A stretch of 64,000 nucleotides of DNA from Stenotrophomonas sp. ASS1 (GTDB lineage: Bacteria > Pseudomonadota > Gammaproteobacteria > Xanthomonadales > Xanthomonadaceae): positions 1,384,001-1,448,000 of the forward strand of contig NZ_CP031167.1 of assembly GCF_004346925.1 (NCBI RefSeq). The letters are read 5' to 3'. Numbering within the stretch: position 1 is the first letter of the stretch; each line of letters opens with the position of its first letter. A program made the position numbers and the translations under genes. The notes beneath the pieces are model-generated. The model searched no databases. It was given only the letters and a program-made list of their open reading frames with translations, and was not told where the DNA came from. Positions 26,100 through 35,690 of this stretch are shown here, one piece after another.

Positions 26100-28565
26100 A
26101 TGACTACCAAAAAACCAAGCAAGGGCGGGAGCACCTCCCGCAGCCAGGCCCCGAAGAAGGGCGCCAAGGCGGGCACGGCCCGCACCACCAAGCCGGGCAA
26201 GCCGTTGCCGGGCTGGTTCCCCGAATTGAATGAAGGCGGCGCACCACCGCGTGGTCGCAAGGTCCGCAGCGCCGATGCCGCCGCTCCGGGCCCGGCCCCG
26301 GGCCGCAAGCTGCCGCCGACCGGCAAGGTGATCGACGATCCCTATGCCGCCCGCGAAGCCGAGAAGTACGAACAGCCCATCGCCAGCCGCGAGGCCATCC
26401 TGGCCCTGCTGGAGCGCTGCGAAGGGCCGCAGACCGCCGAGGAACTGGGCGCGCGCCTGGGCCTGACCGCGCCGGACCGGGCCGAGGCGCTGTCGCGCCG
26501 GCTCGGTGCCATGGTCCGCGACGGCCAGTTGGTGCAGAACCGTCGCGGCGGTTTCGCCCCGATCCAGACCCTGAACCTGGTCACTGGCGTGGTGATCGCC
26601 AACCCGGAAGGGTTCGGTTTCCTGCGTCCGGTCGAGGGCGGTGACGACCTGTTCCTGCCGCCGTATGAGATGCGCAAGGTCATGCACGGCGACAAGGTGC
26701 TGGCCCGTGTGACCGGCATCGATCACCGTGGCCGTCGCGAAGGCAGCATCGCCCGCGTGCTCGAACGCGGCATGACCCGCCTGATCGGCCGCTTCAGCAT
26801 CGAGATGGGCATCAACTACGTAGTGCCCGACGACAAGCGCGTGCAGCGCAACGTGCAGGTGCCGCCGGACCAGACCGGTGGTGCACGTGACGGCCAGCTG
26901 GTGGTCTGCGAACTGACCCAGGCGCCGGACAGCCGCCGTCCGCCGATCGGCCGCATCATCGCCGTGCTCGGCGACAAGCTGACCGCGTCGCTGGTGGTGG
27001 AGACCGCCATCCACGGCCACGAGCTGCCGTTCGAGTTCCCGCAGGACGTGCTGGACGAAGCGGCTTCGGTGCCGCTGGTGGTTGAGCCGGCAATGATCGG
27101 CGACCGCGTCGACCTGCGCAGCACGCCGCTGGTCACCATTGACGGCGAGGATGCGAAGGACTTCGACGACGCGGTGTATTGCGAGCCGAATGCCGAGGGT
27201 TTCCGCCTGGTGGTGGCGATCGCCGATGTCTCGAACTACGTGCGCCCCGGCACGCCGCTGGATGAGGAGGCGCAGAAGCGCGCCACCTCGGTGTACTTCC
27301 CGGGCTTCGTGGTGCCGATGCTGCCGGAGACGCTGTCCAACGGTATCTGCTCGCTGATGCCGAAGGTCGACCGCATGTGCTTTGTCTGCGACATGCAGAT
27401 CGACCGCGACGGCCTGGTCACGCATTCGCGCTTCTACGAGGCGGTGATGAACTCGCACGCGCGCCTGACCTACACCCAGGTGTGGAAGGCGGTGGGCGAG
27501 GACGATGCCGATACCAAGGCCTGGATGGGCGACCTGCTGCCGCAGGTGCAGCGCCTGCACCAGCTGTACAAGGTGCTGTCCAAGGCACGTGCCAAGCGCG
27601 GCGCCATCGAGTTCGAAAGCAGCGAAGTGCGCTTCGTGCTGGACAACCGCGGTGAAGTCACCCAGGCCGGCATGCTGGTGCGCAACGACGCACACAAGCT
27701 GATCGAGGAATGCATGATCGCGGCCAACGTCGAGGCGGCCAGGTACCTGCTGTCGCGCCATGTGCCGGCCCCGTACCGCATCCACGAGAAGCCGCCGGAA
27801 ACCAAGTACGCCGACCTGCTGGAATTCCTCAAGGAGTTCAAGCTGAGCCTGCCGCCGTGGTCCAAGGTGCGTCCGGGCGATTACACCAAGCTGCTGAAGA
27901 AGATCCGGGATCGTCCTGATGCCACGTTGCTGGAATCGGTGCTGCTGCGCAGCCAGAGCCTGGCGATCTACAGCCCGGAGAATCACGGTCACTTCGGCCT
28001 GGCGCTGGAGGCGTACGCGCACTTCACCTCGCCGATCCGTCGCTACCCTGACCTGCTGGTGCACCGCGCGATCAAGCACGCGTTGTCCGGCAAGCCGCTG
28101 GACAAGTTCACCTACAACGCACGCGAAATGGCTGCGCTGGCGCTGCAGTGCTCCGAGCGTGAGCGCCGTGCCGATGAGGCCGAGCGCGAGGTCGACGAGC
28201 GCTACCGCGCCGCGTGGATGGAAAAGCACGTGGGCGGCCAGTTCGATGGCGTGATCAGCGGCGTGACCAGCTTCGGCCTGTTCGTGGAGCTGGACGAGTC
28301 GAAGGTGCAGGGCCTGGTCCATGTGACCCAGCTGCCGCAGGACTATTACAAGTTCGACGCGACCCGCAAGACGCTGACCGGCGAGCGCCGTGGCAGCAGC
28401 TACCGGCTGGGCGACCGCGTGCGCATCCTGGTGCTGAAGGCCAGCATGGAAGAGCGCAAGATCGACTTCCGCCTGGTCGAGCACAAGGGTGAGGATGAAG
28501 GCGATGGCCTGCCGCCGCTGCCCGAGCGTGGCAAGCCGGCCAAGCGGAAGAAAGAGAAATACTGA
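26100..28565 (+). CDS. rnr: RNase R, 3'-5' exoribonuclease
   Basis: RNase R degrades structured RNA processively and acts in mRNA and rRNA quality control. The 821-residue product starts with a basic tail (TTKKPSKGGSTSRSQAPKKG). A winged-helix region follows at about residues 95-155, then cold-shock domains to about 330, and the RNB catalytic domain with TIDGEDAKDFDDAVY, whose Asp residues bind the metals. An S1 domain (about 705-795; GVISGVTSFGLFVELDE) and a Lys-rich C-terminus (KPAKRKKEKY) end the chain. The Lys-rich tails and full S1 favour RNase R over RNase II. The start at 26100 follows TAGGG. rlmB two genes downstream is the usual partner. Confidence 0.95.
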   Translation: MTTKKPSKGGSTSRSQAPKKGAKAGTARTTKPGKPLPGWFPELNEGGAPPRGRKVRSADAAAPGPAPGRKLPPTGKVIDDPYAAREAEKYEQPIASREAILALLERCEGPQTAEELGARLGLTAPDRAEALSRRLGAMVRDGQLVQNRRGGFAPIQTLNLVTGVVIANPEGFGFLRPVEGGDDLFLPPYEMRKVMHGDKVLARVTGIDHRGRREGSIARVLERGMTRLIGRFSIEMGINYVVPDDKRVQRNVQVPPDQTGGARDGQLVVCELTQAPDSRRPPIGRIIAVLGDKLTASLVVETAIHGHELPFEFPQDVLDEAASVPLVVEPAMIGDRVDLRSTPLVTIDGEDAKDFDDAVYCEPNAEGFRLVVAIADVSNYVRPGTPLDEEAQKRATSVYFPGFVVPMLPETLSNGICSLMPKVDRMCFVCDMQIDRDGLVTHSRFYEAVMNSHARLTYTQVWKAVGEDDADTKAWMGDLLPQVQRLHQLYKVLSKARAKRGAIEFESSEVRFVLDNRGEVTQAGMLVRNDAHKLIEECMIAANVEAARYLLSRHVPAPYRIHEKPPETKYADLLEFLKEFKLSLPPWSKVRPGDYTKLLKKIRDRPDATLLESVLLRSQSLAIYSPENHGHFGLALEAYAHFTSPIRRYPDLLVHRAIKHALSGKPLDKFTYNAREMAALALQCSERERRADEAEREVDERYRAAWMEKHVGGQFDGVISGVTSFGLFVELDESKVQGLVHVTQLPQDYYKFDATRKTLTGERRGSSYRLGDRVRILVLKASMEERKIDFRLVEHKGEDEGDGLPPLPERGKPAKRKKEKY

Positions 28566-28570
28566 TGACC

Positions 28571-28646
28571 GTGGTAGTGCCGGCCGCTGGCCGGCATCCA
28601 TGGCACCCTCGGCACCGACGGGTTGCCGGCCAGCGGCCGGCACCAC
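28571..28646. repeat. Paired inverted SMAG repeats, GCCGGCC subclass
   Basis: GTGGTAGTGCCGGCCGCTGG starts the left copy (28571-28596). The right copy (28623-28646) is its near-perfect reverse complement with 26 bp between. The right copy ends next to the AGGAG of the following gene. Confidence 0.88.
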
Positions 28647-28659
28647 CAGGAGACATCGC

Positions 28660-29142
28660 ATGCAGGGCCAACCCGAATACAGCGGCGGCTGCCAGTGCGG
28701 CGCGATCCGCTTCCAGGCGCGAGGCACGCTGACCGACAGCTCGATCTGCCACTGCCGGATGTGCCAGAAGGCCTTCGGTGCCTACTATGCGCCGCTGGTG
28801 TCGGTGCGCGGCGTGCAGTTCAGCTGGACCCGCGGCCAGCCGCGTTATTTCCAGTCGTCCAACGTGGTGCGGCGTGGCTTCTGCGCCGACTGCGGCACCC
28901 CGTTGACCTATGAAGCCCCCGACGGCGTGGCCGTGGCCGCTGGTGCCTTTGACCAACCCGAACGCCTGCCACCGACCATCCAGTACGGAGTCGAACGCAA
29001 GCTGCACTTCGTCGACAGCCTGGCCAGCCTGCCGGCGCGGCGCACCGAGGAAGACATCGCGGCGCTGGATTTCCTGGCCACCATCGTGTCCCACCAGCAT
29101 CCGGACCACGACACCCCGCACTGGCCGCCGCGCAGCCGATAA
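28660..29142 (+). CDS. GFA-family (CENP-V/formaldehyde-activating-like) zinc protein
   Basis: The 160-residue protein has the GFA fold with its conserved Cys ligands: GGCQCGAIRF (first pair), SSICHCRMCQKAFG (central triplet with Cys-x-Cys-x2-Cys) and FCADCGTPL (third group), which bind two zinc ions. The family is named for a glutathione-dependent formaldehyde-activating enzyme, but most members have unknown substrates and none can be inferred here. AGGAGA gives a well-spaced ribosome site for 28660. It sits between rnr and rlmB, flanked on both sides by SMAG pairs, so it may be an insertion into an older rnr-rlmB unit. Confidence 0.88.
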   Translation: MQGQPEYSGGCQCGAIRFQARGTLTDSSICHCRMCQKAFGAYYAPLVSVRGVQFSWTRGQPRYFQSSNVVRRGFCADCGTPLTYEAPDGVAVAAGAFDQPERLPPTIQYGVERKLHFVDSLASLPARRTEEDIAALDFLATIVSHQHPDHDTPHWPPRSR

Positions 29143-29149
29143 GCCACCT

Positions 29150-29228
29150 GTAGCGCCGAGCCCACGCTCGGCTGCTCTGGGTTCAGGCTTCATCGGCCGC
29201 CGCCCGCCGAGCATGGGCTCGGCGCTAC
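29150..29228. repeat. Paired inverted SMAG repeats, GCCGAGC subclass
   Basis: GTAGCGCCGAGCCCACGCTC starts the left copy (29150-29173), and GCCGAGCATGGGCTCGGC the facing copy (29206-29228). The GTAG heads point outwards. Confidence 0.85.
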
Positions 29229-29298
29229 AGAGGGCCGGCCGCAGCGCCCGGCCCGCCGATGCTCTACCATAGCCACCCCCTTTCCGGTCCCCGCCCGC

Positions 29299-30042
29299 AT
29301 GAGCAAGAACAGCCAGTGGATTGTCGGCGTCAACGCCGTCGCCTCCTCCATCGAGAACGACGCCGAGAACGTCCGCGAAGTGCTGGTCGAGGCCGGTGCG
29401 AAGAACCCGCGCCTGACCGAGATCGAGGAAAACGCCCGCCGCAAGGGCATCGACGTGCGCAAGGTGAACAGCCAGGCGCTGGACGGTGTCGGCGGTTCGG
29501 TACGCCACCAGGGCGTGGCCGCGCGCTATGCCGCCGCCCGCACCTACAGCGAGAACGAGCTGGAAGGCCTGGTCACTGCAGCCGAGGGCAAGGCCCTGCT
29601 GCTGGTGCTGGACGAGGTGCAGGACCCGCACAACCTGGGCGCCTGCCTGCGCTCGGCCGCTGCCGCCGGCGCGACTGCCGTGATCATCCCCAAGGACAAG
29701 TCGGCCACGGTCAATGCCACCGTGCGCAAGACCTCGGCGGGTGCCGCCGATCTGATCCCGGTGGTGGCGGTGACCAACCTGTCGCGCTGCCTGAAGGACC
29801 TGCAGAAGCAGGGCGTGTGGATCTACGGCCTGGCCGGCGAAGCCACCGCCTCGCTGTACCAGCTGGACCTGAAGGGCAACATCGCCCTGGTGCTGGGCGG
29901 TGAAGCAGATGGCCTGCGCCGCCTGACCCGCGAGAACTGCGATGGCCTGGTCAAGATCCCGATGCCGGGCGAGATCGAGAGCCTGAACGTCTCCGTCGCG
30001 GCCGGTGTCAGCCTGTTCGAGGCCGTGCGCCAGCGCGGTTGA
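29299..30042 (+). CDS. rlmB: RlmB, 23S rRNA Gm2251 2'-O-methyltransferase
   Basis: RlmB methylates the 2'-O of G2251 in the peptidyl-transferase region of 23S rRNA using S-adenosylmethionine. The 247-residue protein has the N-terminal substrate-binding domain (VGVNAVASSIENDAENVREVLVEAG). The SPOUT trefoil-knot motifs are VLDEVQDPHNLGACLRSA, ALVLGGEADGLRRLTRENCD and IPMPGEIESLNVSVAAGVSLFE. The length and the ESLNVSVA motif identify RlmB rather than TrmH. It follows rnr as in many gammaproteobacteria. Confidence 0.95.
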   Translation: MSKNSQWIVGVNAVASSIENDAENVREVLVEAGAKNPRLTEIEENARRKGIDVRKVNSQALDGVGGSVRHQGVAARYAAARTYSENELEGLVTAAEGKALLLVLDEVQDPHNLGACLRSAAAAGATAVIIPKDKSATVNATVRKTSAGAADLIPVVAVTNLSRCLKDLQKQGVWIYGLAGEATASLYQLDLKGNIALVLGGEADGLRRLTRENCDGLVKIPMPGEIESLNVSVAAGVSLFEAVRQRG

Positions 30043-30057
30043 TCGGCAGCAGCGGCT

Positions 30058-30106
30058 GTGTCGACCAAGGTCGACACCCACCAGGTAGTCGCCAACCTTG
30101 GTTGGC
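30058..30106. repeat. Two SMAG-type palindromes between convergent rlmB and macC
   Basis: GTGTCGACCAAGGTCGACAC (30058-30077) and GCCAACCTTGGTTGGC (30091-30106) lie in the 76-bp gap between gene ends. GTAG precedes the second copy. Confidence 0.8.
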
Positions 30107-30118
30107 GCTCTTGCCGCC

Positions 30119-31558
30119 TCACCCCGCGCTGCCGCCCAGTGCCTTGAACAAGGTGACGTCGTTGTTCAGCTGCCCCTGGCGCACGCGCGCCAGCGACAGC
30201 TCGGCATCACGCCGGGTCTGCTGCGCTTCCAGCCAGGTGCGCAGGTCGGTGGCACCTACGCGGTAGCGCACTTCCTGCGCCCGTTCCACTTCCACCGCTT
30301 CGTCGTACGAAGCCTGCGAGGCCGCCACCTGGCGCGCCAGCTGCTCGCGTGCCGACAGCGCGTTGTCCACTTCCGAGAGCGCGGTATACAGCGTCTTGCG
30401 GAAATTGGTCGCGGCGATCTGGTAGCCGGTGCCGGCGATATCGGTATCCAGCTGCGCGCGCTGCAGGTTGAGGAACGGAAGCGACAGGCCGGCGCCCAGC
30501 GTGGCCACCGGGTTGCGCAGCACGTCACCCAGCGACGTTGCACTGGAGCCGAGGCTGCCGGTCAGGCTCAGCGCCGGGTAGTACTGGGTAGCGGTCACCT
30601 TGATGGTCTTCAGGCTGTTGCGCAGGCGCAGTTCGGCCGCGCGCAGGTCGGGACGGCGACCGAGCAGGTCGGTCGGCAGGCCCTCCGCGATGCTGGGGCT
30701 GCGTGCGCCGAGCAGGTCCTGCGGTTCGTCCTGCTGCGGCCAGGGCGTGCCGTCCAGCAGCACGGTCAGTGCATTGCGCGCCTCCACCCGCTGCTGTTCC
30801 AGCGCACTCTGCGAGGAACGCTGCGACTGCAGGTTCTGCAGAGCCTGGCGTACTTCCAGGCGCGATACCGCACCGGCGTCGAAGCGGGCCTGGACCAGTT
30901 CGCGGGTACGTTCCAGCCGCTCCAGGTTGGCCTGGCCGGTGGCGATGGATTGGTTGAGATAGGCCAGGTTCCAGTATTGGTTGATGGTGTCGCTGATCAC
31001 CAGCAGCGCGGTGTTCTGCCGGTCTTCCTCGCTGGCCTCGGCTTCCCAGCGGGCGATGTCGCGCTGGGTGCGCAGGCGGCCCCACAGGTCCACTTCCCAG
31101 CCCAGCGAGACGCCGGTGGAATAGCTGCGGCGCCAGTCGTCGGCCTGGTCGGTGGCGCGGCTGGCGCTACCACTCACACCTGAAGACGAAGGCTGCGGCC
31201 ACAACGCGTTGCTGGCCAGGCCAGCCTGCAGGCGCGAACGCTGCACGGCCAGGCCAGCGGCGGCAAGATCGCTGTTGGCGGCCAGCGCCTGCGCCACCAG
31301 ACGGTCGAGACGTTCATCGCCGAAACCGGTCCACCAGGTGTCCTGGCGGATGTCGCGGCCCGGAGTATCCAGGCTGCTGCGCGGATCGTCGGCGGGCGCA
31401 TTGAGGGCGGCGTCGCCACGACCGTAGGTCGCCGCCACGTCGGGGGCCTGCACCGGATAGCGGCCCATCGATGCGCAGCCGGACAGGGCGAGCAGTACAG
31501 CGCCCGCCAGCAACAGGCGCGAGGGGGCAGGGAAGGGCAGTCGGGTCATCATCTTCAT
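30119..31558 (-). CDS. macC: MacC, outer-membrane efflux lipoprotein of the MacABC pump
   Basis: The 479-residue NodT/TolC-family channel has a lipobox ALSGC (Cys28) and two outer-membrane-efflux repeats. Typical stretches are [28 protein letters not shown] in repeat 1 and [19 protein letters not shown] in repeat 2. It is the third gene on the minus strand after macA and macB, overlapping the macB stop by 4 bp (ATGA). In S. maltophilia this gene set is described as MacABCsm. The gene convergently abuts rlmB across two palindromes. Confidence 0.9.
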   Translation of the reverse strand: MKMMTRLPFPAPSRLLLAGAVLLALSGCASMGRYPVQAPDVAATYGRGDAALNAPADDPRSSLDTPGRDIRQDTWWTGFGDERLDRLVAQALAANSDLAAAGLAVQRSRLQAGLASNALWPQPSSSGVSGSASRATDQADDWRRSYSTGVSLGWEVDLWGRLRTQRDIARWEAEASEEDRQNTALLVISDTINQYWNLAYLNQSIATGQANLERLERTRELVQARFDAGAVSRLEVRQALQNLQSQRSSQSALEQQRVEARNALTVLLDGTPWPQQDEPQDLLGARSPSIAEGLPTDLLGRRPDLRAAELRLRNSLKTIKVTATQYYPALSLTGSLGSSATSLGDVLRNPVATLGAGLSLPFLNLQRAQLDTDIAGTGYQIAATNFRKTLYTALSEVDNALSAREQLARQVAASQASYDEAVEVERAQEVRYRVGATDLRTWLEAQQTRRDAELSLARVRQGQLNNDVTLFKALGGSAG

Positions 31559-33513
31559 TCGCGGGCCAGGGCCTCCACCGGGTCGAGCTGCGCGGCGTTA
31601 CGCGCGGGCAGGAAGCCGAACGCAACGCCGATCAGGGTCGAGCAGGCGAAGGCGGCGACGATCGAGGCGGTGGAGAACAGCACCTGGAAGTCGCTGGCGA
31701 AGCGGCCGATCATCGAGCCCAGCAGCAGGGCCAGGCCGATGCCGAGCACGCCGCCGAGCAGGCACACCAGCACTGCTTCGATCAGGAACTGCTGGCGGAT
31801 ATCACTCTGCCGTGCACCGACGGCCATGCGCACGCCGATCTCGCGGGTACGCTCGGTCACCGAAACCAGCATGATGTTCATCACACCGATACCACCGACC
31901 AGCAGTGCGATGGCGGCGATGGCGCCGATCAGCAGGGTCATCGTGCGCGTGGTCTGCTCGATGGTCTGGCGGATCTCGGCGCTGTTGCTGAGGAAGAAGT
32001 CCTCGGTGCCATGGCGCATCGTCAACAGGCGGGTGATCGCTTCCTGTGCGGCATCCATCGGCGTGGCGTCGTCCACGCGCACGGTGATGCTGGACACGTG
32101 GCTCTGGCCGAGCATGCGCGACATCACCGTGGTGTACGGCACCCACACGCTGAGGCTGGTGCTGCCGCCGAAACCGAAACTCTGGCGCTTGGCCACGCCG
32201 ACCACGCGTGCCGGCACATTGCCGAGCAGGATCACCTGGCCGATCGGATCGACATCGGGGAAGAACTGGGTCTGGGTGTTCTCGTCGATCACCGCCACCT
32301 GGCCGAGGCCCTTCACCGCATCGGCATCGAAGAAGCTGCCGCTGAGCAGGGTCACGCCCTTGACCCGGAAGAACTGCTCGCCGACGCCGCTGACCTGGGC
32401 GGTGGAGGACTGGTTGCGGTAACGCGCGGTGACCGAGGTCGACACGCTGGGCGTGGAGCTGTCGACGTAGCTCTGCCGGGCCAGCGCATCGGCATCACTG
32501 GCTTTGAGCGTCTGCACACGGGCCGAGCGCATGTCTCCGAAACCACGGCCGGGGTAGACATCGATGGTGTTGGTGCCGAGCGCGCTGATGTTCTGCAGGA
32601 TCTGCTGCTGCGAGCCATTGCCCAGCGCCACCACCGAGACCACCGAGGCGATGCCGATGATGATGCCGAGCATGGTCAGGAAGGTGCGCAGCCGATGTGC
32701 ATTCATCGCCAGCAACGCCATGCGGAATGCTTCGGTGAAGCGGTCGCGCGCGGCCCGCCAGCTGTTGCCGCGGGCGACGCCGGTGCTGGCCTCGCGCTGC
32801 GCGCGGTAGGTCGGTGCATTCGGGTTGGCGCGGTCGGCGATGATCTCGCCGTCGCGGATCTCGATGATCCGCTGCGCGTGTTCGGCCACGCTCATGTCGT
32901 GGGTGACGATGATGATGGTGTGGCCTTCGGCGTGCAGCTCGCCGAGGATCGCCATCACTTCCTCGCCGGATTTCGTGTCCAGCGCGCCGGTCGGTTCGTC
33001 GGCCAGGATCACCTCGCCGCCGTTCATCAGGGCACGGGCGATCGACACGCGCTGCTGCTGGCCGCCGGACAGCTGGCCCGGCTTGTGGTGCATGCGGTCG
33101 CTCAGGCCCAGCCGCTGCAGCAGCTGTTCGGCACGCGCGTTGCGCACCGGGCCGGGGCTGCCGGCGTACACCGCCGGCACTTCCACGTTGCCGCGCGCAT
33201 CGAGGTCGCCCAACAGGTGGTAGCGCTGGAAGATGAAGCCGAAATGCTCGCGGCGCAGTTCGGCCAGCTCGTCCGGCTCCATCTTCCCGGTTTCGCGGCC
33301 GGCCACCTGGTAGCTGCCACGGGTGGGACGATCGAGGCAGCCGAGGATGTTCATCAGCGTCGACTTGCCTGAGCCGGACTGGCCGACGATGGCCACCATC
33401 TCACCGGCGTGGATGTCGAGGTTGACGTCGCGCAGCACGGCGATCACATCGTCGCCGGCCGGGAATTCGCGTCGCAGGTCACGCAGGCGCAGCAGCGGCG
33501 CCGTCGTGCTCAT
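31555..33513 (-). CDS. macB: MacB, ABC-type efflux ATPase-permease
   Basis: The 652-residue protein combines an N-terminal ABC ATPase with a C-terminal mechanotransmission permease. Walker A is GQSGSGKST, the signature [15 protein letters not shown] and Walker [13 protein letters not shown], within residues 1-230. The first helix is near residues 280-305 ([20 protein letters not shown]). The large periplasmic domain runs to about 525, and three helices end the chain in the FtsX-like region ([25 protein letters not shown]). It drives MacA and MacC to expel macrolides, peptides or other envelope molecules. Start and stop overlap macA and macC by 4 bp each. Confidence 0.94.
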   Translation of the reverse strand: MSTTAPLLRLRDLRREFPAGDDVIAVLRDVNLDIHAGEMVAIVGQSGSGKSTLMNILGCLDRPTRGSYQVAGRETGKMEPDELAELRREHFGFIFQRYHLLGDLDARGNVEVPAVYAGSPGPVRNARAEQLLQRLGLSDRMHHKPGQLSGGQQQRVSIARALMNGGEVILADEPTGALDTKSGEEVMAILGELHAEGHTIIIVTHDMSVAEHAQRIIEIRDGEIIADRANPNAPTYRAQREASTGVARGNSWRAARDRFTEAFRMALLAMNAHRLRTFLTMLGIIIGIASVVSVVALGNGSQQQILQNISALGTNTIDVYPGRGFGDMRSARVQTLKASDADALARQSYVDSSTPSVSTSVTARYRNQSSTAQVSGVGEQFFRVKGVTLLSGSFFDADAVKGLGQVAVIDENTQTQFFPDVDPIGQVILLGNVPARVVGVAKRQSFGFGGSTSLSVWVPYTTVMSRMLGQSHVSSITVRVDDATPMDAAQEAITRLLTMRHGTEDFFLSNSAEIRQTIEQTTRTMTLLIGAIAAIALLVGGIGVMNIMLVSVTERTREIGVRMAVGARQSDIRQQFLIEAVLVCLLGGVLGIGLALLLGSMIGRFASDFQVLFSTASIVAAFACSTLIGVAFGFLPARNAAQLDPVEALARE

Positions 33514-34751
33514 CGGCGCCCCATGCCCGGGCCGCCGACCCGCATCTGCATGCCGCCGCGGTTGCCGCCGCCGGCGCTGGCACCGGCCGCACCGGCTTCG
33601 CCGACCACCACGCGCTCGCCTTCCTTCAGTCCCGACAGGATCTCGGCCGAGGCGCCGTTGTTGATGCCCACGGTTACCTTGCGCGGCTGCGGCTGGCCCT
33701 TGTCGTCCAGCACCCGCACCATGCGCTCGTCGCCACGGCGCTTCGGCCCCAGTGCCACCGCCGGCACCATCAGCACGCCCTTGGCCTGCTTCAGCAGTAC
33801 CGAGACCTGCGCGGTCATGTCGATGCGCAGGGTGCCATCCGGGTTTTCCACGTCGAACAGCGCGTTGTAGTAGACCGCGCTGCTGGAGCTGGAACTGGAC
33901 GAGCTGCTGGAACTGGACGAACTCTCGTTGGCGATCGAGGCCGGCGCCGGATTGATCTGGCGCAGCGTGGCGTGGTACTTGCGATCCGGGTCGCCCAGCG
34001 TGGTGAAGTACACCGGCATGCCGGCCTTGATCTTCACCACGTCGGCTTCGGAGATCTCGGCATTGACCGTGACCACGTCCAGCCGTGCCAGCATGACGAT
34101 GGTCGGTGCGGTCTGGTTGGCGTTCACGGTGCGACCTTCCTCGGCCACCACCGCCACCACGGTGCCGTCCATCGGCGCGGTGATACGGGTGTAGGCAAGG
34201 TTGGCGCGGGCGGTGCCCAGCTCGGTTTCGCGGCCCTTGATCTGCGCCTCGTAGGACTGCAGCTGGGCACGGGCGGTCTTCAGCTGCGCCTCGGCGGCAT
34301 CGTACTCCTGGCGCGAGGTGGCCTCGGCGGCCAGCATCTGCTGCTGGCGCGCGAATTCCAGTTCGGCCTGGCGCAGGGTGGCCTGCTGCACGGCGCGCTG
34401 GGCGGTGACCTGGTCCAGCGAGGCCTGGGCATTGAGCACCTGGTTCTGCTGGGTGGTGGCGTCGATTTCGGCAATCAGGTCGCCTTCCTTCACGGTATCG
34501 CCCAGCTGCACCTTCAGCGATTTGATCTGGCCAGAGGCCTGGGCACCGACGCTGACCAGCTTGTAGGCGTCGATCACACCGGTGGCCTCCACCGTCTGCT
34601 CGATGTCACCACGGCTGACGGGCGTGGTCGCCACCGCCGGGGCGGCGGGCTTGCGCAGCAGCCACCAGGCGGCTGCGGCAACGGCAAGGGCGAGCAGGGC
34701 GATCAGTATCAGGCGACCCCGGCGGGTCGCGGGCAGCAGGCGGAACGTCAC
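33510..34751 (-). CDS. macA: MacA, periplasmic adaptor of the MacABC pump, with poly-Ser insertion
   Basis: The 413-residue adaptor has an N-terminal membrane anchor (residues 13-31), lipoyl halves ([23 protein letters not shown] and [17 protein letters not shown]), a long alpha-hairpin (about residues 105-190) and the MacA-type barrel region. A run of 15 Ser stands near residues 277-291, just before [16 protein letters not shown]. coli MacA has a short ordinary loop there. The Ser codons are mixed, encoded by 33881-33925. The C-terminus is Gly-rich ([13 protein letters not shown]). It is the first gene of macABC, transcribed divergently from the two-component system. Confidence 0.93.
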   Translation of the reverse strand: MTFRLLPATRRGRLILIALLALAVAAAAWWLLRKPAAPAVATTPVSRGDIEQTVEATGVIDAYKLVSVGAQASGQIKSLKVQLGDTVKEGDLIAEIDATTQQNQVLNAQASLDQVTAQRAVQQATLRQAELEFARQQQMLAAEATSRQEYDAAEAQLKTARAQLQSYEAQIKGRETELGTARANLAYTRITAPMDGTVVAVVAEEGRTVNANQTAPTIVMLARLDVVTVNAEISEADVVKIKAGMPVYFTTLGDPDRKYHATLRQINPAPASIANESSSSSSSSSSSSSSSAVYYNALFDVENPDGTLRIDMTAQVSVLLKQAKGVLMVPAVALGPKRRGDERMVRVLDDKGQPQPRKVTVGINNGASAEILSGLKEGERVVVGEAGAAGASAGGGNRGGMQMRVGGPGMGRR

Positions 34752-34877
34752 GTCGTGGCTTCACTCTCGGGGCCGCGGTGGCGGCGTTGGTGGGCATTGT
34801 GAAGACCGGGCGATGGGCGGCTCAATCCTCGGGGTATGTCTCTATGTAACACTGTCGGTGAATACGCGTAACCACAG

Positions 34878-34900
34878 GTATCCCGCCCATGGCTGGATAC
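34878..34900. promoter_or_regulatory. Inverted repeat in the macA/response-regulator intergenic region
   Basis: GTATCC and GGATAC separated by 11 bp lie between the divergent starts (34751 and 34956). This could be a response-regulator site; the evidence is only position and symmetry. Confidence 0.3.
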
Positions 34901-34955
34901 ACTGGTACGCATTGCCCCGGATGCGGTTCAGCTGCCGACACGGGATGATCGCGAC

Positions 34956-35684
34956 ATGGAGACTGAAAACACGATGCATCGACTGCTGATCGTCGACGAC
35001 GACAACGACATCCGCACCCTGCTGGCCGAACAGCTCGGCCGGGCCGGCTACCAGGTGAGCACGGCCGCAGACGGCACCGCCATGCGCCAGCTGCTGGACC
35101 GCGAACACGTGGACCTGATCGTGCTCGACCTCAACCTGCCGCGCGAGGATGGCCTGACCCTGTGCCGCGACCTGCGCGCGCGTTCGAACACGCCGGTGAT
35201 CATGCTGACCGCGCGTGCCGAGCCGATCGACCGCGTGCTGGGCCTGGAAATGGGCGCCGACGACTACCTGGCCAAGCCGTTCGAACCGCGCGAGCTGCTG
35301 GCACGCATACGCAACGTGCTGCGCCGGACCGAGGCGCTGCCGGCGAACCTGGAGCCGCTGGCGGTGCGCCGTGCGCGCTTCTCGCGCTGGGTGTTCGATC
35401 TGGAGCATCGCCACCTGGTCGATCCGGACGATCGCGTGGTGGTGCTGTCCGGCGCCGAGTTCCGCCTGCTGCGGGTGTTCATCGCCCACGCCAACAAGGT
35501 GCTGTCGCGCGAGCAGCTGGTCGCGCTCAGCAGCGGCCGCAACTACGAGGCACAGGACCGCGCCATCGATCTGCAGGTCAGCCGGCTGCGCAACAAGCTG
35601 GGCGACGACGGTGGCCCTGACGGACTGATCAAGACCGTTCGCAACGAAGGCTATGTACTGGCCTCCTCGGTGAACCTGGAATAA
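34956..35684 (+). CDS. macR: OmpR/PhoB-family response regulator (MacR-type)
   Basis: The 242-residue regulator has a receiver domain with the acidic pair VDDD, phosphoacceptor Asp58 (LIVLDLNLP), Thr in MLTAR and Lys107 in LAKPFE. A winged-helix output domain (residues 140-240; LSREQLVALSSGRN, then VSRLRNKLGD) follows. An internal ATG at 34974 (MHRLLIVDD) is equally credible. It is followed after 6 bp by its histidine kinase and divergent from macA. I recall such a pair being called MacRS beside macABC in S. maltophilia; whether it controls the pump cannot be told from sequence. Confidence 0.85.
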   Translation: METENTMHRLLIVDDDNDIRTLLAEQLGRAGYQVSTAADGTAMRQLLDREHVDLIVLDLNLPREDGLTLCRDLRARSNTPVIMLTARAEPIDRVLGLEMGADDYLAKPFEPRELLARIRNVLRRTEALPANLEPLAVRRARFSRWVFDLEHRHLVDPDDRVVVLSGAEFRLLRVFIAHANKVLSREQLVALSSGRNYEAQDRAIDLQVSRLRNKLGDDGGPDGLIKTVRNEGYVLASSVNLE

Positions 35685-35690
35685 GCCGCG

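Noticed and set aside
26085-28727. Long open frame on the minus strand across rnr (880 codons)
   Set aside because: Antisense shadow; the plus strand encodes full RNase R. The same explanation fits the long antisense frames over macA-macB, the acylase, asnB, rlmL and the two-component genes.
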